Notes under the pieces: generated by a model | What the model was told of the DNA's origin: nothing | The model's input: only the letters and a program-made list of their open reading frames with translations | The model's database searches: none | Translations under genes and position numbers: made by a program | Source: Oehlia diaphana | Lineage: Eukaryota > Glomeromycota > Glomeromycetes > Glomerales > Glomeraceae | Assembly (NCBI GenBank): GCA_003833135.1 | Contig: QZLH01000210.1 | Coordinates: 1 to 45,787 of the forward strand | DNA length: 45,787 nucleotides | Direction of reading: 5' to 3' | Shown here: one piece after another, positions 18,826 to 31,417 of the stretch | How positions within the stretch are numbered: position 1 is the stretch's first letter | Layout: every line of letters starts with the position of its first letter

Positions 18826-20618
18826 ATAAAATATTATATTATAAATTAAAACATGTTATTTATTTTAATAAAAAATTATATGAATAATATTAAAATTATA
18901 TGATATTTTTATTTTATATATTAATTATATTATTTATTAATTTTAAAGAATGTAATTATAAAAAGAAAATTTATTAATGTATACTAGTGTTTGAAACACA
19001 TATCACGTGATTCGATAAAAAAATTTTGTAAAAAAAAATCCAATAAATAAATCTTTAAAAGAAACGTATATTAGGTGTATTTTGGTCTGTTTTGCAAGTT
19101 TACTTAGTATGTTATAAATGGTTTTGAATGTTATTTTTGAGTTATTTAACAATCTTTTTTTTACTTTTTTTTCGTTAAATTTTTACATTAAATGATCAGC
19201 ATAAAAATTTACTTTTTTTGGAAATTGTGTTTAAATACATAGTGTACAAATAGAAATCAACTTATAAAAAATATTATTTAATATTATTTATAATAATAGT
19301 ATTTACTATTAATACTAATAATTATTTTAGTTTAATAATTATTTTAATAATTATTTTAAATAAAATAAAATAATTATTAAATATAACAAATTATATTACT
19401 TTTATTTGTAAATTAATAAATATTATAATTATAAGAAATTTTATTTATAATTTTTATATAATTTTTTATTAAAATTTTACTATTAAGTAAATTACTTGAT
19501 TTGATTTTATATTATAATTCTACAAAAAATTTTTGTTATATAAAATTATAATTTTAGCTAGTACTATAAATGTACTTTTATATATGATTATATTTATTAT
19601 ATTATTGGAACTAAAAATTAGACTCATAAAAAGAAAAATAATTATATTTATAATTAATAAAGTGATTATAAACAGGTATTTTTATATAAAATTTGTAACT
19701 AAATAAAGTAGATATATTTAAAGAGAAAAAATATTTATATAAAAAGTATTTATAGAAGAAATTAACTGTAAAAAATTTACTATTAGTTTATTAGTTATAT
19801 AAGAATTCTAAATATATATAAAATAAATTATAATTTAATAAAAAAAAAGTAAATTTAGCCAAATTTAATCAATTTTTGCAATTATTTTATTATTTAATAG
19901 TCCAATTTAATCAATTATTTTATATAGAAAAGTTTTAATATATAGGTTAAAATTCAATAATTTTTTTTATATTATTTAACAAATTATTCTTTTAATTTAA
20001 ATTTTAGAAAGTATTATTTAATATTTATATTATATATTATTAAATATGAATATATAATTTTTTTTTTAAAAAAAAATTACTTTTAAAGAGAGTAATACTC
20101 ATTTTATTAAAGAAACAAGTACAGTTTAAATTTATAATTATATATAATTTGGCTAATACTGATTGTAAGAAGTGTAAAAAAATACCATATACCTATAATC
20201 TTCAAAGTTTAGACTCCAATTAATAATTCTAGTTTTCATTTAAGATTTGCAATTTGAAAATATTTTTATGATTTTAAAACCATACTAATAATTGCATTTT
20301 GGTTTCTTATTAAATTAATCAGATTACCAGATTTGGTACTACTAAATATGGTATTATCTATTTTGTTTTCAATTTCACATTTTCTCTTATTGCTTCTAAT
20401 GAACCCTCGTATTAGATTTAATTTATTTTCAATAATTAAGAATTTTTTATTATTGGTTAAAATAAATAAAAATATGAAAAAGTCAAATATTTATCATGTG
20501 GCCAAAATGCACATTGATAAAACTGCGCTAGCGCTTAATAGTTTTTAGCAGTTTTTAATATGAAATTATTTCTAATATGTTCAATAATAATTATTTTTTA
20601 AATGCATCATTAATTAAT
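18826..20618. other. AT-rich gene-free stretch before the USP gene
   Basis: No supported gene. A 71-codon plus-strand frame (20333-20548) starts at TTG and looks like chance AT-rich sequence. The last part presumably holds the USP 3' untranslated region. Confidence 0.55.
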
Positions 20619-23600
20619 TCATTCATATACACGCTCATAAAATAATAAATATGCACCACTTTTAAGTACTTCATCAACATTAGCAGCTCTTACAGAACTA
20701 TCGCTACAATAGATCCATTGCCTTTCACTACCTGTTTTATGCTTTTGTCGTTCAATCCGATCTACTTTTTTTATAGTATCAGTAGAAAAATTAAAACCAT
20801 AATGATCTCCTTCACGAATATTCCTTGAAAGTACATACGCTATATAATGTCCATTATATAAACTTCCAAGATGTACTACCACACCATAAAGTCGATACTT
20901 GGTATGTTTTTTATTTTGTTTCAATAATGAGTGTGTATTATTATCATCAATTATATGTCCGTTGTTAATTCCATTTTCATTTTTCTTTTCAATTTCAGGT
21001 GGAACAACGAAATCACCGACATCCAATTCTTCATCAAAAGCTACAAAATCATCAATCTTTTTCATACTAACTGACCATCTACCTCCAACTTGTTGAAACC
21101 TTTTAAGATGAAAGACCAACACAGGGGGTAAAGAATCAAAAAGATATCTTTTATAAGCTTTGCGAAGAATATACGTTCGTTCTGGTTGTAAAACTTGCTT
21201 GGAACTTTTAGTTGATAAAGAGTTCGTATATGTGTACGAAGAATTATTATTATTAAAAGAAGAATTGATATCACTTGCTTCTGGTGAATTTTCATTATCT
21301 ATTCTTGAACTATCAGATTCTGATGGAGGAGAATCATTAGATACATTATTATGTAGGTTACTTATAATACTTTCTCCCGTGTATTGTATATCTTCCATCA
21401 TACCTTCTTGAGTATCATCTTGAGTATGTACTCCATTTCCTTCAGATTCAGTATTTTGTGGAACATCTAATAGATTCTCATCACTGTCAAATTCTTTTTC
21501 TCTTAATTCTTTTTCTTTCAATTCTTTTTCTTTCAATTCTTTTTCTTTCAATTCTTTTTCTCTCAATTCTTTTTCTCTCAATTCTTTTTCTCTTAATTCT
21601 TGTTCTCTTAATTCTTGTCCTCTTAATTCTTGTCCTCTTAATTCTTGTTCTCTTAACTCCTTTTCTCTTAATTCTTTTTCTCTTAATTCTTGTTCTCTTA
21701 ATTCTTTTTCGTAATTTTCCTTGAGTTTCCAGCAATTGTCACAAGCAAAGCTATTGTCATTTTCTAGGGTTTCAACCTTCACAAAACTTTTTAAACAATC
21801 TCGGAGCGTTACAGGTTCCTTTGATGAGTTCGGAGTTGATCGTCCTGAATCCGATGGAAGATCTCTTAAAAGCAATTTAATTCTCTCTCTTTCCTCTTTA
21901 GCAGGAACCGGAATTCCTTCTTCTATCTCGGTATCAGAACTTTCTTCCTCATTAATATTCTCATCTTCATTTTCTGAGCCATCCTCACTCTGAGTCTGGG
22001 ACGGACTGCCCTCATTATTTTTTTTAAATGGATCATTATTAAATGGATATGTTGAATTATGATATATACTGTTATTATTGTTATTATATTCAAACCCATA
22101 TGAGTTCTATGAATTTACGAATATAAAAGATTTTAAGTTGATAATTTATCTATTTAAGTAATAAATAATAATAATAATCTTACCTTTGATTCAGGCGATG
22201 ATTTAATTGGCAACGAAACATCCAAAAAGTCTTCGTATGAATACGAACACTATAATTGATTATGAATAATGTTATGTTAAAAGTCATTCAAATAAGCGAA
22301 CATATAAGTTAGTAAAACTTACTTTTTTGCATACGTCACATACAATGACGCTGACTAGTTTTCCACCAAAGCAAGCATCGATAAAAGATTCATATTTTTC
22401 GTTAACTTCCTTTTTCGTATCATCTTCATTACTTTCTAAATCTTCTTCTAAAATATTTATATAGATATATATTAGATATATAAACGGTTTCAGCAAGATT
22501 TTCTAAATAATAGAAAATAAGGGCATAATTACCGTCTTCACCATCATCCATTCTTTCCTCATCTTCATCTTGAGGGTCTTGAGACTGCAATCGCAATTTC
22601 CTTATAAGCTATAATTTAAAAGATAAATTATTGAATGTCAGTTTTTCATACGTTGATTATTATATGTTCTATCAAGAATTAACAAGTCCCTTTAATGACG
22701 CATATACAACCTCTAATGCATAACATATAACATATAATAGTAATATAGAATTTTAATAATCCAATTAAATTCTAATCTAGTTGTAGAATTCACTAAAGTA
22801 TTAAGAAGGTACGAATATATGGTATGATTTATGATTACCACATATTGTGAATGTTGTAATGTACAATATGAATGAAAAAAATTCCTACCTCAATTTCTTC
22901 ACTTTTTATTCCATCAAATAAAAAGCGCATAAGTTCTTGACTATCTTGTTGTCTCCATCCACGAAATTGTTGCCATTTCTTAGAAATTTGATTAAATAAT
23001 TCTCTTGGTGCGATTGTATCTTCACGCGTTCGCCACATATCACGAAGAAATTCTTTAAAAGCATTAGTAAGAGGACCGGCATCATTTTCAGTATCTTCTT
23101 TAGCCGCTATGCATTTTGTAGCATCAATATGCGGCGGATCATTATAGGGATCTGACGGTGTAAGTACATCATGAAGCACGGAAGTACCAACAACAACCTA
23201 GTTTTAGTTAGTTTTAGTTCACAAATGCAAAGATAAAGTCTACGTCTACTTGCATTAAAAGAATCTCAACACACCTGCATGACAGAGTTGAAAAAACAAG
23301 TGTTTCCGAGATTGCTCAACCCTGGCGCTGTAATTTCATACTGCCACTTTCTTTTTGGTTTTTCATAATCATAGGGTTCTATTGCTAATAGAATAAAATG
23401 TAAATATTTATTTTATAAAAGTAAAATTTCATTCAAGATTAACATTAACTAACCTTTACTATCCTCCTCGTCTTTCTTTAAATGTTTTCGAATAATGGCC
23501 TGTACTTGGGATATAATTTGATTATTTTTGGTTGAAGGAATAATTTCATCGTTACATTTATAACACCTGAAAAAAAGTAATAACATTAAGAAATATCGCA

Positions 23601-24312
23601 TGGGCAAAAGTAAATCAATTTCTAATTAACGTACCAGGCTTGAAGAGTTTCCACATTGAGTGATATGGGATGTTCATTGTCATTAAAATGTTGAATTGCA
23701 TGTCCTTTGATGTCGCGGCCACAATGCAGTTCAGCACAAGTAAGACATATCAAAATAGCAACAGGTGTTGATACGGCATCATTCGAATCAGTCGTAGACG
23801 TTGAAGGGGTTTCGTTATTATTCGTGCAAGTCTGTTTTAGAAACACAAATTTGATTAATAATATACTAATTAAAATTATAAATCATTATAAAGAATTTCA
23901 AAAAGAAAACCATTTGTTTGAATATATACCATACAATTGATCTCTAAAAATCCTTGTTTCAATTTTTTTTCAACTTTGTTCGCTTTTACTGATTTAATAT
24001 GCCCGCATTTTCCATTAGGATGGCTATCGTCATCAGAAGAAGTACTTTTAATATGTTGAGAAGTATCTATTGAAAGGTGATCACAAATCAAGTCCAGTTA
24101 GTAAATAAAAACCCCGGTATAAAATAAAATAAAATAGGAATAAAAATAAATAAAATTAACTAGAGAAATAGAAAGTTAGATAGAAATGATACACTACTTC
24201 CTTCTGCTTCATTATCAACCGACATAATATTATTTTCGTGATTTTGGGAGGCCATCTTACGAGTTTTTTTGTTTTTAGCTTTATTCTTTTTACTTTTTTT
24301 TTTTTTACTCAT
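20619..24312 (-). CDS. USP16/45-type ubiquitin carboxyl-terminal hydrolase, ten exons
   Basis: Exons: 24312-24195, 24066-23930, 23831-23635, 23566-23454, 23384-23275, 23197-22889, 22608-22533, 22447-22323, 22249-22184, 22106-20619; 912 residues, frame kept throughout. A Lys-rich start (MSKKKKSKKNK) is followed by a UBP zinc finger (about 55-165: CGHIK, CLTC, ELHCGR, GHAIQHF, CYKC). Catalytic residues are Cys218 (LSNLGNTCFFNSVMQ), His837 (YNGHYIAYV) and Asp886 (WIYCSDS). CxxC pairs (VCDVC, FACDNC) lie in the finger region. It should cleave ubiquitin from substrates; USP16-class enzymes act on histone H2A, but that substrate is inferred. Between the Cys and His boxes sits an acidic Ser/Asn-rich insert with about fifteen EKELR-type pentads. 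It is divergent from bL21m with 256 bp between ATGs. The exon 1 donor has two in-frame alternatives. Confidence 0.9.
21488..21715 (-). repeat. 15-bp tandem repeat encoding ELREK/ELREQ/ELKEK pentads
   Basis: About fifteen copies of TCTTAATTCTTTTTC and variants lie in the last exon of the USP gene. They encode a highly charged stretch likely to form a single long helix. Copies are very similar, suggesting recent expansion. Confidence 0.85.
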
Positions 24313-24568
24313 ACCTTGATTTTTTTAAAAGTCCGGGATGTTTTTCGTATGGTCAAAAAATGACAAGGTAACACAAAACTGCCGTGTAATAAAGTACAAT
24401 TACGTATATCTTATATATCTTTAAATGACAATGAAGGTCACATGGAAGTCGGATTAAGATTATCAGAGAAAAAAATTTCAAAAAAAGAAAAAATCATTCA
24501 AAAAAAGAAAAAATCAATCGTTTTTAGAAGAAATGAAAAGTTTTTTATCTATTTTGCATATCTCTAAA
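24313..24568. promoter_or_regulatory. Bidirectional promoter between USP and bL21m
   Basis: A 256-bp region between two divergent ATGs, AT-rich, with a direct AAAAAAGAAAAAATCATTCA-type repeat near 24478-24515. No ACGCGT or other recognised box. Confidence 0.45.
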
Positions 24569-25204
24569 ATGTTTATAAGTCCGTTCTTACGAATGCCACA
24601 ACATATTAATAATATACCTAAAGGTAACAATTATATCATTTAAATTCTTTTAATTATAGTTTATATTACTAAAATAAACATTCTAATTCAAGCGGTTTAT
24701 AGTTCAACGACTTATAAATTGATCACTTCCACGACGACAACTACGACTACAACGGATACAACGGATCCACCATCTTCGTCACATTCATTTTCATTGTCAA
24801 AGTACTCTCATATACCATCATTCTCTACTGCAACAAAAGATTATTTAAATCGGTTAAGAGAACAACTTCATTTTTATGCAGTAGTAGAAATTCGGTCACA
24901 AAAATTTTTAATAACAAAAAATGATTTAGTTATAACTCATAGATTACGTGACGTAGACATTGGGGATGAAATAAAATTGAATCGTGTAACGGAAATAGGT
25001 TCGAAGGATTATACGATTAAAGGGCAACCTTTAGTTTCCGAGGCATTTTATAGTATCAAAGCTACAGTAGTTGAGCAACCTAAAGGACCTTTTATTGAAA
25101 TTTTTAAGAAGAAACGAAGGAATAGACACAAAAAAAGAGTTACTCATAAACAAACCTACACCATATTGAGAATTTCTGAAGTTGAAATTAATAAATTGAA
25201 TTGA
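24569..25204 (+). CDS. Mitochondrial large-subunit ribosomal protein bL21m
   Basis: Exon 1 is 24569-24623, exon 2 is 24660-25204; 199 residues. The conserved core starts HFYAVVEIRSQKFLITKNDL (about residue 89) and continues through GDEIKLNRVTEIGS, PLVSEAFYSIKATVVEQ, FKKKRRNRHKKR and YTILRISEVEI, the bL21 beta-barrel with its basic loop; the length fits mitochondrial members. The second exon has no ATG before the core, only a TTG at 24719. Splicing a 36-bp GTAACA...TATAG intron supplies an in-frame ATG (MFISPFLRMPQ) and a plausible import signal. The intron is unusually short, so the 5' model is less certain than the core. The Thr-rich run TTTTTTTT precedes the domain. It would bind 23S-type rRNA in the mitoribosome. 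Its 3' end faces that of the HMG gene, 140 bp away. Confidence 0.9.
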
Positions 25205-25344
25205 AAAAAGAATTTTCTAAGAATTTGTGCAATTTCATTTCATTTATTATATATAAAATAATCTTTTTTTTTAAGTAATTAAATCATTACCGAATCCTTT
25301 TTCTTGAACTTATTTTTATCCGCACTTTTATCCCCATTTTATCT

Positions 25345-26411
25345 CTAATTAGTAACGATGTATTTCTCTTTGAACGCTCTCATATCTGTTTCGTACTCAC
25401 TTTTAGATTGTTGATATCTTTTATTATACGGCTTTTTTTTTTTAAAAAAAAAATAATCTTTAGAAAAATTCAAATTGATATATACAAAAAAAATTCAACC
25501 TACCTCTTTATCTTCATCACTGAGTTGTCTCCATTCAGAAGCGAGTTCTTTAATCCGATCAACTCCTTTCTCTGCATTGTCACTCATACGTTCCACAACA
25601 AAATGAATATAAGGCGTTTTAGGTTTCTTTGGCAGATCAGGATGTTTAAGCAATTTCAATTTTGATTTTCTCTTTCCCTTAGACATCTCCATTCTACGTC
25701 GTTTATTTTCTTGGGCAATTTGATCAGGTGTCAAAGACCTTAACCACGCTTCATGAGAAGTCTTAAATTCATCCCTTTTTTCTTTATATTGATTTGTATA
25801 TTTCTTGATTTCGGAATTAAAAATGAATTAGGCCAAATAAAGTTAAAAAAAATCGTTAAGAAAAATTTTCTTACGTTTTTCTCCTCTGCTGATAATTTAA
25901 CCCATTCATTACCAGCTAATCTAGCAATGTCAGTTACTCTATATTCTGGATTCTTTTTATGTCTTTCGTAAAAAAAATCACGGAAGAAAAGAGCATAAGC
26001 TGTTGAAGGCTTTTTTGGTTCTTGAGGTATAAGATAAACATTTTCTTTTTCCTTTTCTTTAAAAAATAAAAAAAAAAATAATATATTTTTTTAACGATGA
26101 TTTTTTTTCTAGCATTCAATCACATACAAAAACTTATTATCATAACACTTCTTCTGAAAAAAAGCTTTCGTAATTTTACTACTTTTTTTCTGAGTTGTTT
26201 TAGGGTCACTTCCTCGTTTAGTCTTTGTATTCTTTGTAGTCTTTGTATTCTTTGTATTCTTCTTCGTATTCTTTGTATTTTTTGTCGTAGTAGTAGCATA
26301 TTGTCGTAATAAATTAACACAAACAATACGACCATTACAATAAAGAGAAGGCGTGGTTCCTAGTAAACGCGTTGCTAAAGAGCTTTGTGATAATTTTCCT
26401 AACATATTCAT
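25345..26411 (-). CDS. Mitochondrial two-HMG-box DNA-packaging protein (TFAM/Abf2-like), four exons
   Basis: Exons: 26411-26180, 26056-25875, 25803-25504, 25431-25345; 266 residues. The N terminus MNMLGKLSQSSLATRLLG...LLRQYATTTTK is a clear mitochondrial presequence. A Lys/Thr/Asn repeat (KNTKNTKKNTKNTK) follows. HMG box 1 runs from about 90 to 155 (EPKKPSTAYALFFRDF, YRVTDIARLAGNEWVKLS), a basic linker from about 178 to 193 (KGKRKSKLK), and HMG box 2 from about 196 to 258 (LPKKPKTPYIHFVVERM, LASEWRQLSDEDKEPYN). Two boxes plus an import signal is the architecture of Abf2/TFAM proteins that compact mtDNA; a transcription role is not implied. The exon 1 donor was chosen (GTAAAA) because it keeps phase; others are possible. 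ACGCGT sites lie at 26429 and 26693, upstream. Confidence 0.85.
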
Positions 26412-27651
26412 CCTTATTAATTTAAAAAACGCGTTATTTTTTTTTTTAAAAAAAAAAACAAACCCAAATTTTTGTCAAAACTAAAAATAAGGGGAAAAAA
26501 AGGAAAAATAAAAAAATTCGAATAAAGCTTATGAATTTTAAATTCTTTTTGTACCAATATTGGTAAAGTTACCTGTTTACGGGAACAATATTTTAAGTTT
26601 CGTACTATGAGGAAAAATTTCAAACTCTAAAAAGAAATATTATGTTATGCGTAAAGAGACGGATATCATGATGAAACTCGTGACGCGTCATATATGCGTA
26701 TTATAACACGTGATTATCTACGGTAGAAAGTCGGTTTTAGGTGCACATGTAGCAATTGTAGCATTCTATGAACATTACTATCTACAATCATATGAAATTT
26801 TAAAATTCCCACGTAAGACTTACTCGCAATATATTGGTACTTACCATAATCTTTCGTCAAAGAATAAGCAATTTCTCATGATTGTATAATTAAAAAAAAT
26901 TTATGGAACAGGGAAAAGAAATAAAGACACAAAGATCACGATCATACAGTAACACCAACGATTTTACAAGTTTTGAACCCTGCAGTATGCCTCATTTAAC
27001 TTTTCACAAATCGAAAATCTGCATTTTTTTACAAACACTATGATTTAAAACAAACATAATATATGCTCCTTAATAAACGTTGATTACAAAAAAAAAGAAG
27101 AAAAAATAAAAATTTTATTATTTACCAGATTCTATTAAATTTTTGAATACAGAGAGAAAAAAAAAATAATTAAAAACAAAAATAATTACAGAAAAAAAAG
27201 AAAAAGGAAAAAAATAATGCAAGAGTAATTAAAAAAAAAAAGATAAGAAAACATATGCAATAAACTTTAAATTATTTTTTTTTTTTAAGAATAAAGTCCA
27301 TATTTTTTTTTATCTATTAACAAAAATACATTATTAATTTGAAAATGATTGAGAGAGAGAAAAAATGAAATTTTTTTTTTTATTTTTGAACCCTTAAATA
27401 AATCCCAAGAACCTTCCCAAAAAAAAAATATATATATATATTCTTTTGAAACTATATATGATTAATTTAGTTTTAAAAAAAGAATGAAAAATAATTACAA
27501 AGTGAATAAAAGAAATTAAGAAAGAATATCGAATTCTTTCAATTTTTTTTGATAAAAAGAAAATCTTAAAAAGATATTTTCGCCTCTTACTTCACCTTTA
27601 CCAATCTCCCAATATCCATCCTCAATTGTGTTATTAATCATCAATTATATA
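26412..27651. other. Spacer with poly-A/T runs upstream of the HMG gene
   Basis: Holds the HMG-gene promoter (ACGCGT at 26429-26434 and the perfect palindrome TGACGCGTCA at 26691-26700) and, toward 27651, the 3' flank of the Gln/His-repeat gene. No other gene is seen; homopolymer A and T runs are frequent. Confidence 0.55.
26691..26700. promoter_or_regulatory. TGACGCGTCA palindrome with ACGCGT core
   Basis: A perfect 10-bp dyad about 280 bp upstream of the HMG-box gene ATG. ACGCGT is the MluI cell-cycle box bound by MBF-type factors in yeasts; its use here is inference. Confidence 0.4.
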
Positions 27652-28569
27652 TTACATTCTAACCAATTGAGGCCTTCTAACCAACTTGGTCAAATGAAGC
27701 GGTGGAGCATGAGAGCCACGCGGATGAGGAGGCAAGAAAACGTGTTGTTGCAAGTAAAGTTGTTGTTCCTGGGTCTGTACCACGCTATAGTTATAATGCA
27801 TTTGATGATGATTATGATTATTATGATGATGATGAGTGGGTACTTGAATTGGAATCCAATGAATTTGCGGTTGTTGAACTAAATTGAATCCAGTTCTTTG
27901 AGGAACCAACGGTACTTGATTACTATAAACTTGAATAGGTTGAACAACTTGGAAAGGTTTTTGACGTTGCTGTTGTTTTTGTTGTTGTTGAAGTCTTTTA
28001 AAACCTCCACCATACGAATAACCAGATTTCTTCACCCTTTGTTGTTGCTGTTGTTGTTGTTGTTGTTGATGTTGATGTTGATGTTGCTGTTGATGTTGCT
28101 GTTGATGTTGCTGTTGATGTTGCTGTTGATGTTGCTGTTGATGTTGCTGTTGATGTTGCTGTTGATGTTGTTGCTGTTGCTGTTGTTTATGTTGAACATT
28201 TTGGGAAGGGGACATTACAAAATGTTTATTCATTGGAGGAGATGGAGGAGGAGTAAGAGGAGGTAACTGATGAACAAGTTGCTGTTGCTGCTGTTGCTGA
28301 TGTTGCTGATGTTGTTGATGTTGTTGATGCTGCTGCTGACTTCTCTTCGATTTTAATATTTCCCCATAAACAGCCATTTTTCTTTCAATAAAAGTATTAA
28401 TTAAGACCAATTTACGTAAATGATTAGAAGAATCTTTACGAATTTTTGGTGAATTAGTTTGATTACCAATAGATTTAATTTTTACAATTGATAAAGTATA
28501 AATATAAGTAAGATCGATTGCCGATGTTGAATTATTATTATTATTATTAGTTTGATTGTTGGCGTGCAT
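27652..28569 (-). CDS. Gln/His-repeat protein of unknown function
   Basis: A 305-residue single-exon protein from the ATG at 28569 (a longer frame begins at TTG and is not used). Residues 1-85 are not low-complexity after an Asn run: SAIDLTYIYTLSIVKIKSIG and RKLVLINTFIERKMAVYGEI look like a short helical domain, perhaps a conserved fungal regulator motif, but I do not recognise it. The rest has QQH repeats (28281-28340), a Pro-rich PPLTPPPSPPM that could be phosphorylated at SP/TP, a long QQQH array (28037-28190), and a C-terminal QVYSNQVPLVPQRTGF and His/Asn-rich tail ending PPLHLTKLVRRPQLVRM. The composition suggests a nuclear or RNA-associated regulator with a condensate-prone region; this is only inference. 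It is preceded by a 2.8-kb upstream region, long for this window, which often marks regulated genes. Confidence 0.6.
   Translation of the reverse strand: MHANNQTNNNNNNSTSAIDLTYIYTLSIVKIKSIGNQTNSPKIRKDSSNHLRKLVLINTFIERKMAVYGEILKSKRSQQQHQQHQQHQQHQQQQQQQLVHQLPPLTPPPSPPMNKHFVMSPSQNVQHKQQQQQQHQQQHQQQHQQQHQQQHQQQHQQQHQQQHQHQHQQQQQQQQQQRVKKSGYSYGGGFKRLQQQQKQQQRQKPFQVVQPIQVYSNQVPLVPQRTGFNLVQQPQIHWIPIQVPTHHHHNNHNHHQMHYNYSVVQTQEQQLYLQQHVFLPPHPRGSHAPPLHLTKLVRRPQLVRM
28037..28190 (-). repeat. CAG/CAT-type microsatellite encoding QQQH
   Basis: Tandem 12-bp unit TGTTGATGTTGC (plus strand) repeated about ten times, flanked by pure TGT/TGC triplets. It lies within the Gln/His-repeat gene. Length polymorphism is expected. 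Confidence 0.85.
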
Positions 28570-29996
28570 TTTTAAAATTGAGGAATGCAAACGTGTAAAG
28601 TGAGATATTGTGAAGAAGTTATTATTAAATAAAATGCAAAAAAAATGATATAACAAAGCCGGCTTTGTATTATAATATATATACTTTTGATAGTAGTAAC
28701 TTAAATGTAAACAAGATTATTATTTTTTTTTTTTTTATTTTTTTTTTGTTTTTTTTACAAGGTAAATAAAAGTATTTTTTTTTTTTTGAGAAATATTTTT
28801 TTAAATATTTAAAATACAGTCTTTTTTATGTACAAGAAAAATATATATTTTTATTTGAAAAGAAAAATGAAAAATTTTCGTAGCGAAAAATCAAATCGAT
28901 TGAGATTCAAAGGGAAAAAAAGGGTTTCCAAAGGAACCAAGAAAACACTCGTTTTTATAGGTTATATATAAAGTTTTTAGTGTATAACATTATATAATAT
29001 ATTATGTGTATCTTAGTATAAAGTAAGGAAGTTTAAATGGGATGAGCTCCGAATAGTACTACCGCAAGTGTAATACAAGAATTCAATTGGTGTCAAATAC
29101 AGACACAATTTATTTCTTGTATGTTTTTGGTGATAAGGATAAATGTAAATGGAAATGATCAGCAAAAAATCTATAAATAGTTGAATATGAAGAAGTCACT
29201 ACAAAAATTTTCTTGATGCGAATTCTTATCTTTGATTCAAAAACAAACAAATTTAACCGGATTATTTATTTATTTGTGATAAAATTTATAATGTGACAAA
29301 TTTTTTTTTTTTTATAGTTTAAGGGAAAAAAAGATATATACATAAATATATGTGCACCAATCTCCGATTTCCCATAAGATTAACCAATTTAGTAAATAAA
29401 GCCACAATCAATTACAAAAAGAGTACAATACTTTCTTTCATTACTTTTGTATGATTCTGCGGCCAATGAAATTATAAATGTAGTGTAAAATTACAAATTA
29501 TTATTAGCGCCACAGAGCATAAAAAGAGGTGAGAATCAAATTTGGAATTAAAAAAGAGAAATATACATAATACATACAAAGGGGTTCAATGTGTTATTTC
29601 CTTTGTTATTTTAATATGTGTACCACGCGTGTGTTAATTTTTGTTAAGTTAGGCAATTTCTCATGTTTGTATTATGTTAGCTTACATATCTCACATATTA
29701 GCGTCTCCAGTACCATACCATCATTGTTTCAATAAATTTTTTTTTATTTTATTTTTTATTTTTTTTTTTTTTCAGGTTCAAGTTTTTGTTTCTTTTTTGT
29801 GTTTGATTTTAAGTTTTATTTATGTCATATCCATTGTTACCGTTATCCAAGGGGGGTTACATTTATATTTATGATATTTTATGATATAACATCAGATTTT
29901 TTTTATTGTATTACACATTGTTCCTATAACTAACTGTTCATCGATGATTAAAGTTTAATTAAAAAGATTATTATGATTTCGGAATTAACAATCCTT

Positions 29997-30028
<32 letters not shown>

Positions 30029-31417
30029 CTTTATAATGCTGGTTGTCCATCTTGTCCATTAACGAAACAGGAGATTTATATCAATTATTGACTGCGACAC
30101 ATATCATTTAAGGAGACAAAATTGATTTGAAATTTTTTTTAAAAAAAAAATGCAACGTAACTATATTTTTATATGACAACATATGTGTACTTATATTACT
30201 ATACATATATACAACATACAAAGTATATATACTTTCACTGTATTACATGAAACAGGATTTAAAGCTTGACAATTTTCCCCTCTAAAAGGCTCAAGAAATG
30301 ATGAAACAAATAGAGAATTTATTATTTATTAAGAGGCGCAATCTCTAAAAGCAATGCAATGTATATGTGCTAACTAGAGAAAGAGTGAAAGAGGGAAAAA
30401 AGTTGGTTTTATTCTAAAAATTACGGTATTAAAAATTATTGGCAAATATTCGAAATATAAGGGGTAAAGAAAAATCTCCCTATAAGAAAGACATTAAAAT
30501 TATTTACCGTTATTGAAACCATTTCTCCGTTTTCACCCATAAAACTTGTTTAACTTGTTTCTTAATTCTTATCACATTGCGCCACCAATCATCACGTGGG
30601 ATAACCATAACGCCCTACTTAAATTTCGTAATTATTTTTCGCCAATTGCTATATATGTACAAGTAATTTTACTTTTCATCATGATTTCCTTATTTTATAG
30701 TTAACTGCCCAAATCGTTTATGTTTTTTCTCACCCGAACTTCTCAATAAAAAAAGAATTCTCATATTTCTTTATGTAACATATATTTTAACTAACCATAC
30801 AGAATGATCATCGGTAAAAAACCTAATCTCTGATTAAAAACTATTACAATATAGAAAAATACGGAATATTACAGAATAAATCTGAAAATTTCTTTTATCT
30901 ATTTATGTTCTGTTTTGAAAAACGCAATATTTCACAATGATTGGACAATGTGTACAATGGATCTTTTGGGCGTTTAAGCGGGAAATATAGAACTTAATTT
31001 CTCTTTTTTAAGTAAGAAAGATTAAAAAAATATTGTTGATTTCTTAACATTGATATTTAAATGCTTGAAATCATCATAAATATTTTTTTTTTTTAAAAAA
31101 AAAAAGGAAAGACGTACCTCTTCGAACAAGATGTTATGATGTTACTGGTCAATCATGCATTTGTGTGACCTTTTGGATTTACGCCAACAAACATTCCAAT
31201 TAAAGTTAATTTACGTTTAATTAATTTTTTGATATATAATTACATATTCTTAAACCGAATTTATCTTTTTTGATTTTTTGTCACTTACAATAATTTCTTT
31301 AAAAAAAAATAAAATATCAATTGTAATATTCATTATAAAAGTTTGTTGAACGAACTTCAAATTTCGTTATTAAATAAATAGAACTATTTAATTTATCTTT
31401 CTCATATTTTTAATAAA
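28570..31417. other. Long divergent intergenic region
   Basis: 2.8 kb between the divergent Gln/His-repeat and DUF202 genes. It contains many T runs (29 Ts at 30000-30028), A/T hairpins of the TTTTTTTTTAAAAAAAAA kind (30137-30150, 31082-31105) and no supported coding frame. A 66-codon frame at 29674-29874 is driven by a poly-T run. Confidence 0.55.

Noticed and set aside
20333..20548. 71-residue hydrophobic plus-strand frame
   Set aside because: Begins with TTG, AT-driven Leu/Ile/Asn/Lys composition, no recognisable feature.
21458..21735. Leu/Ile-rich plus-strand and Arg/Lys-rich minus-strand frames
   Set aside because: Other-frame shadows of the 15-bp repeat in the USP last exon.
24719..24721. 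TTG as start of bL21m
   Set aside because: Non-ATG starts are not expected here, and a spliced upstream ATG exon keeps the frame.
27898..28266. Leu/Met-rich 122-residue plus-strand frame
   Set aside because: Antisense shadow of the QQQH microsatellite.
29674..29874. 66-residue plus-strand frame with a Phe run
   Set aside because: The Phe run is a poly-T tract; no start context or homology visible.
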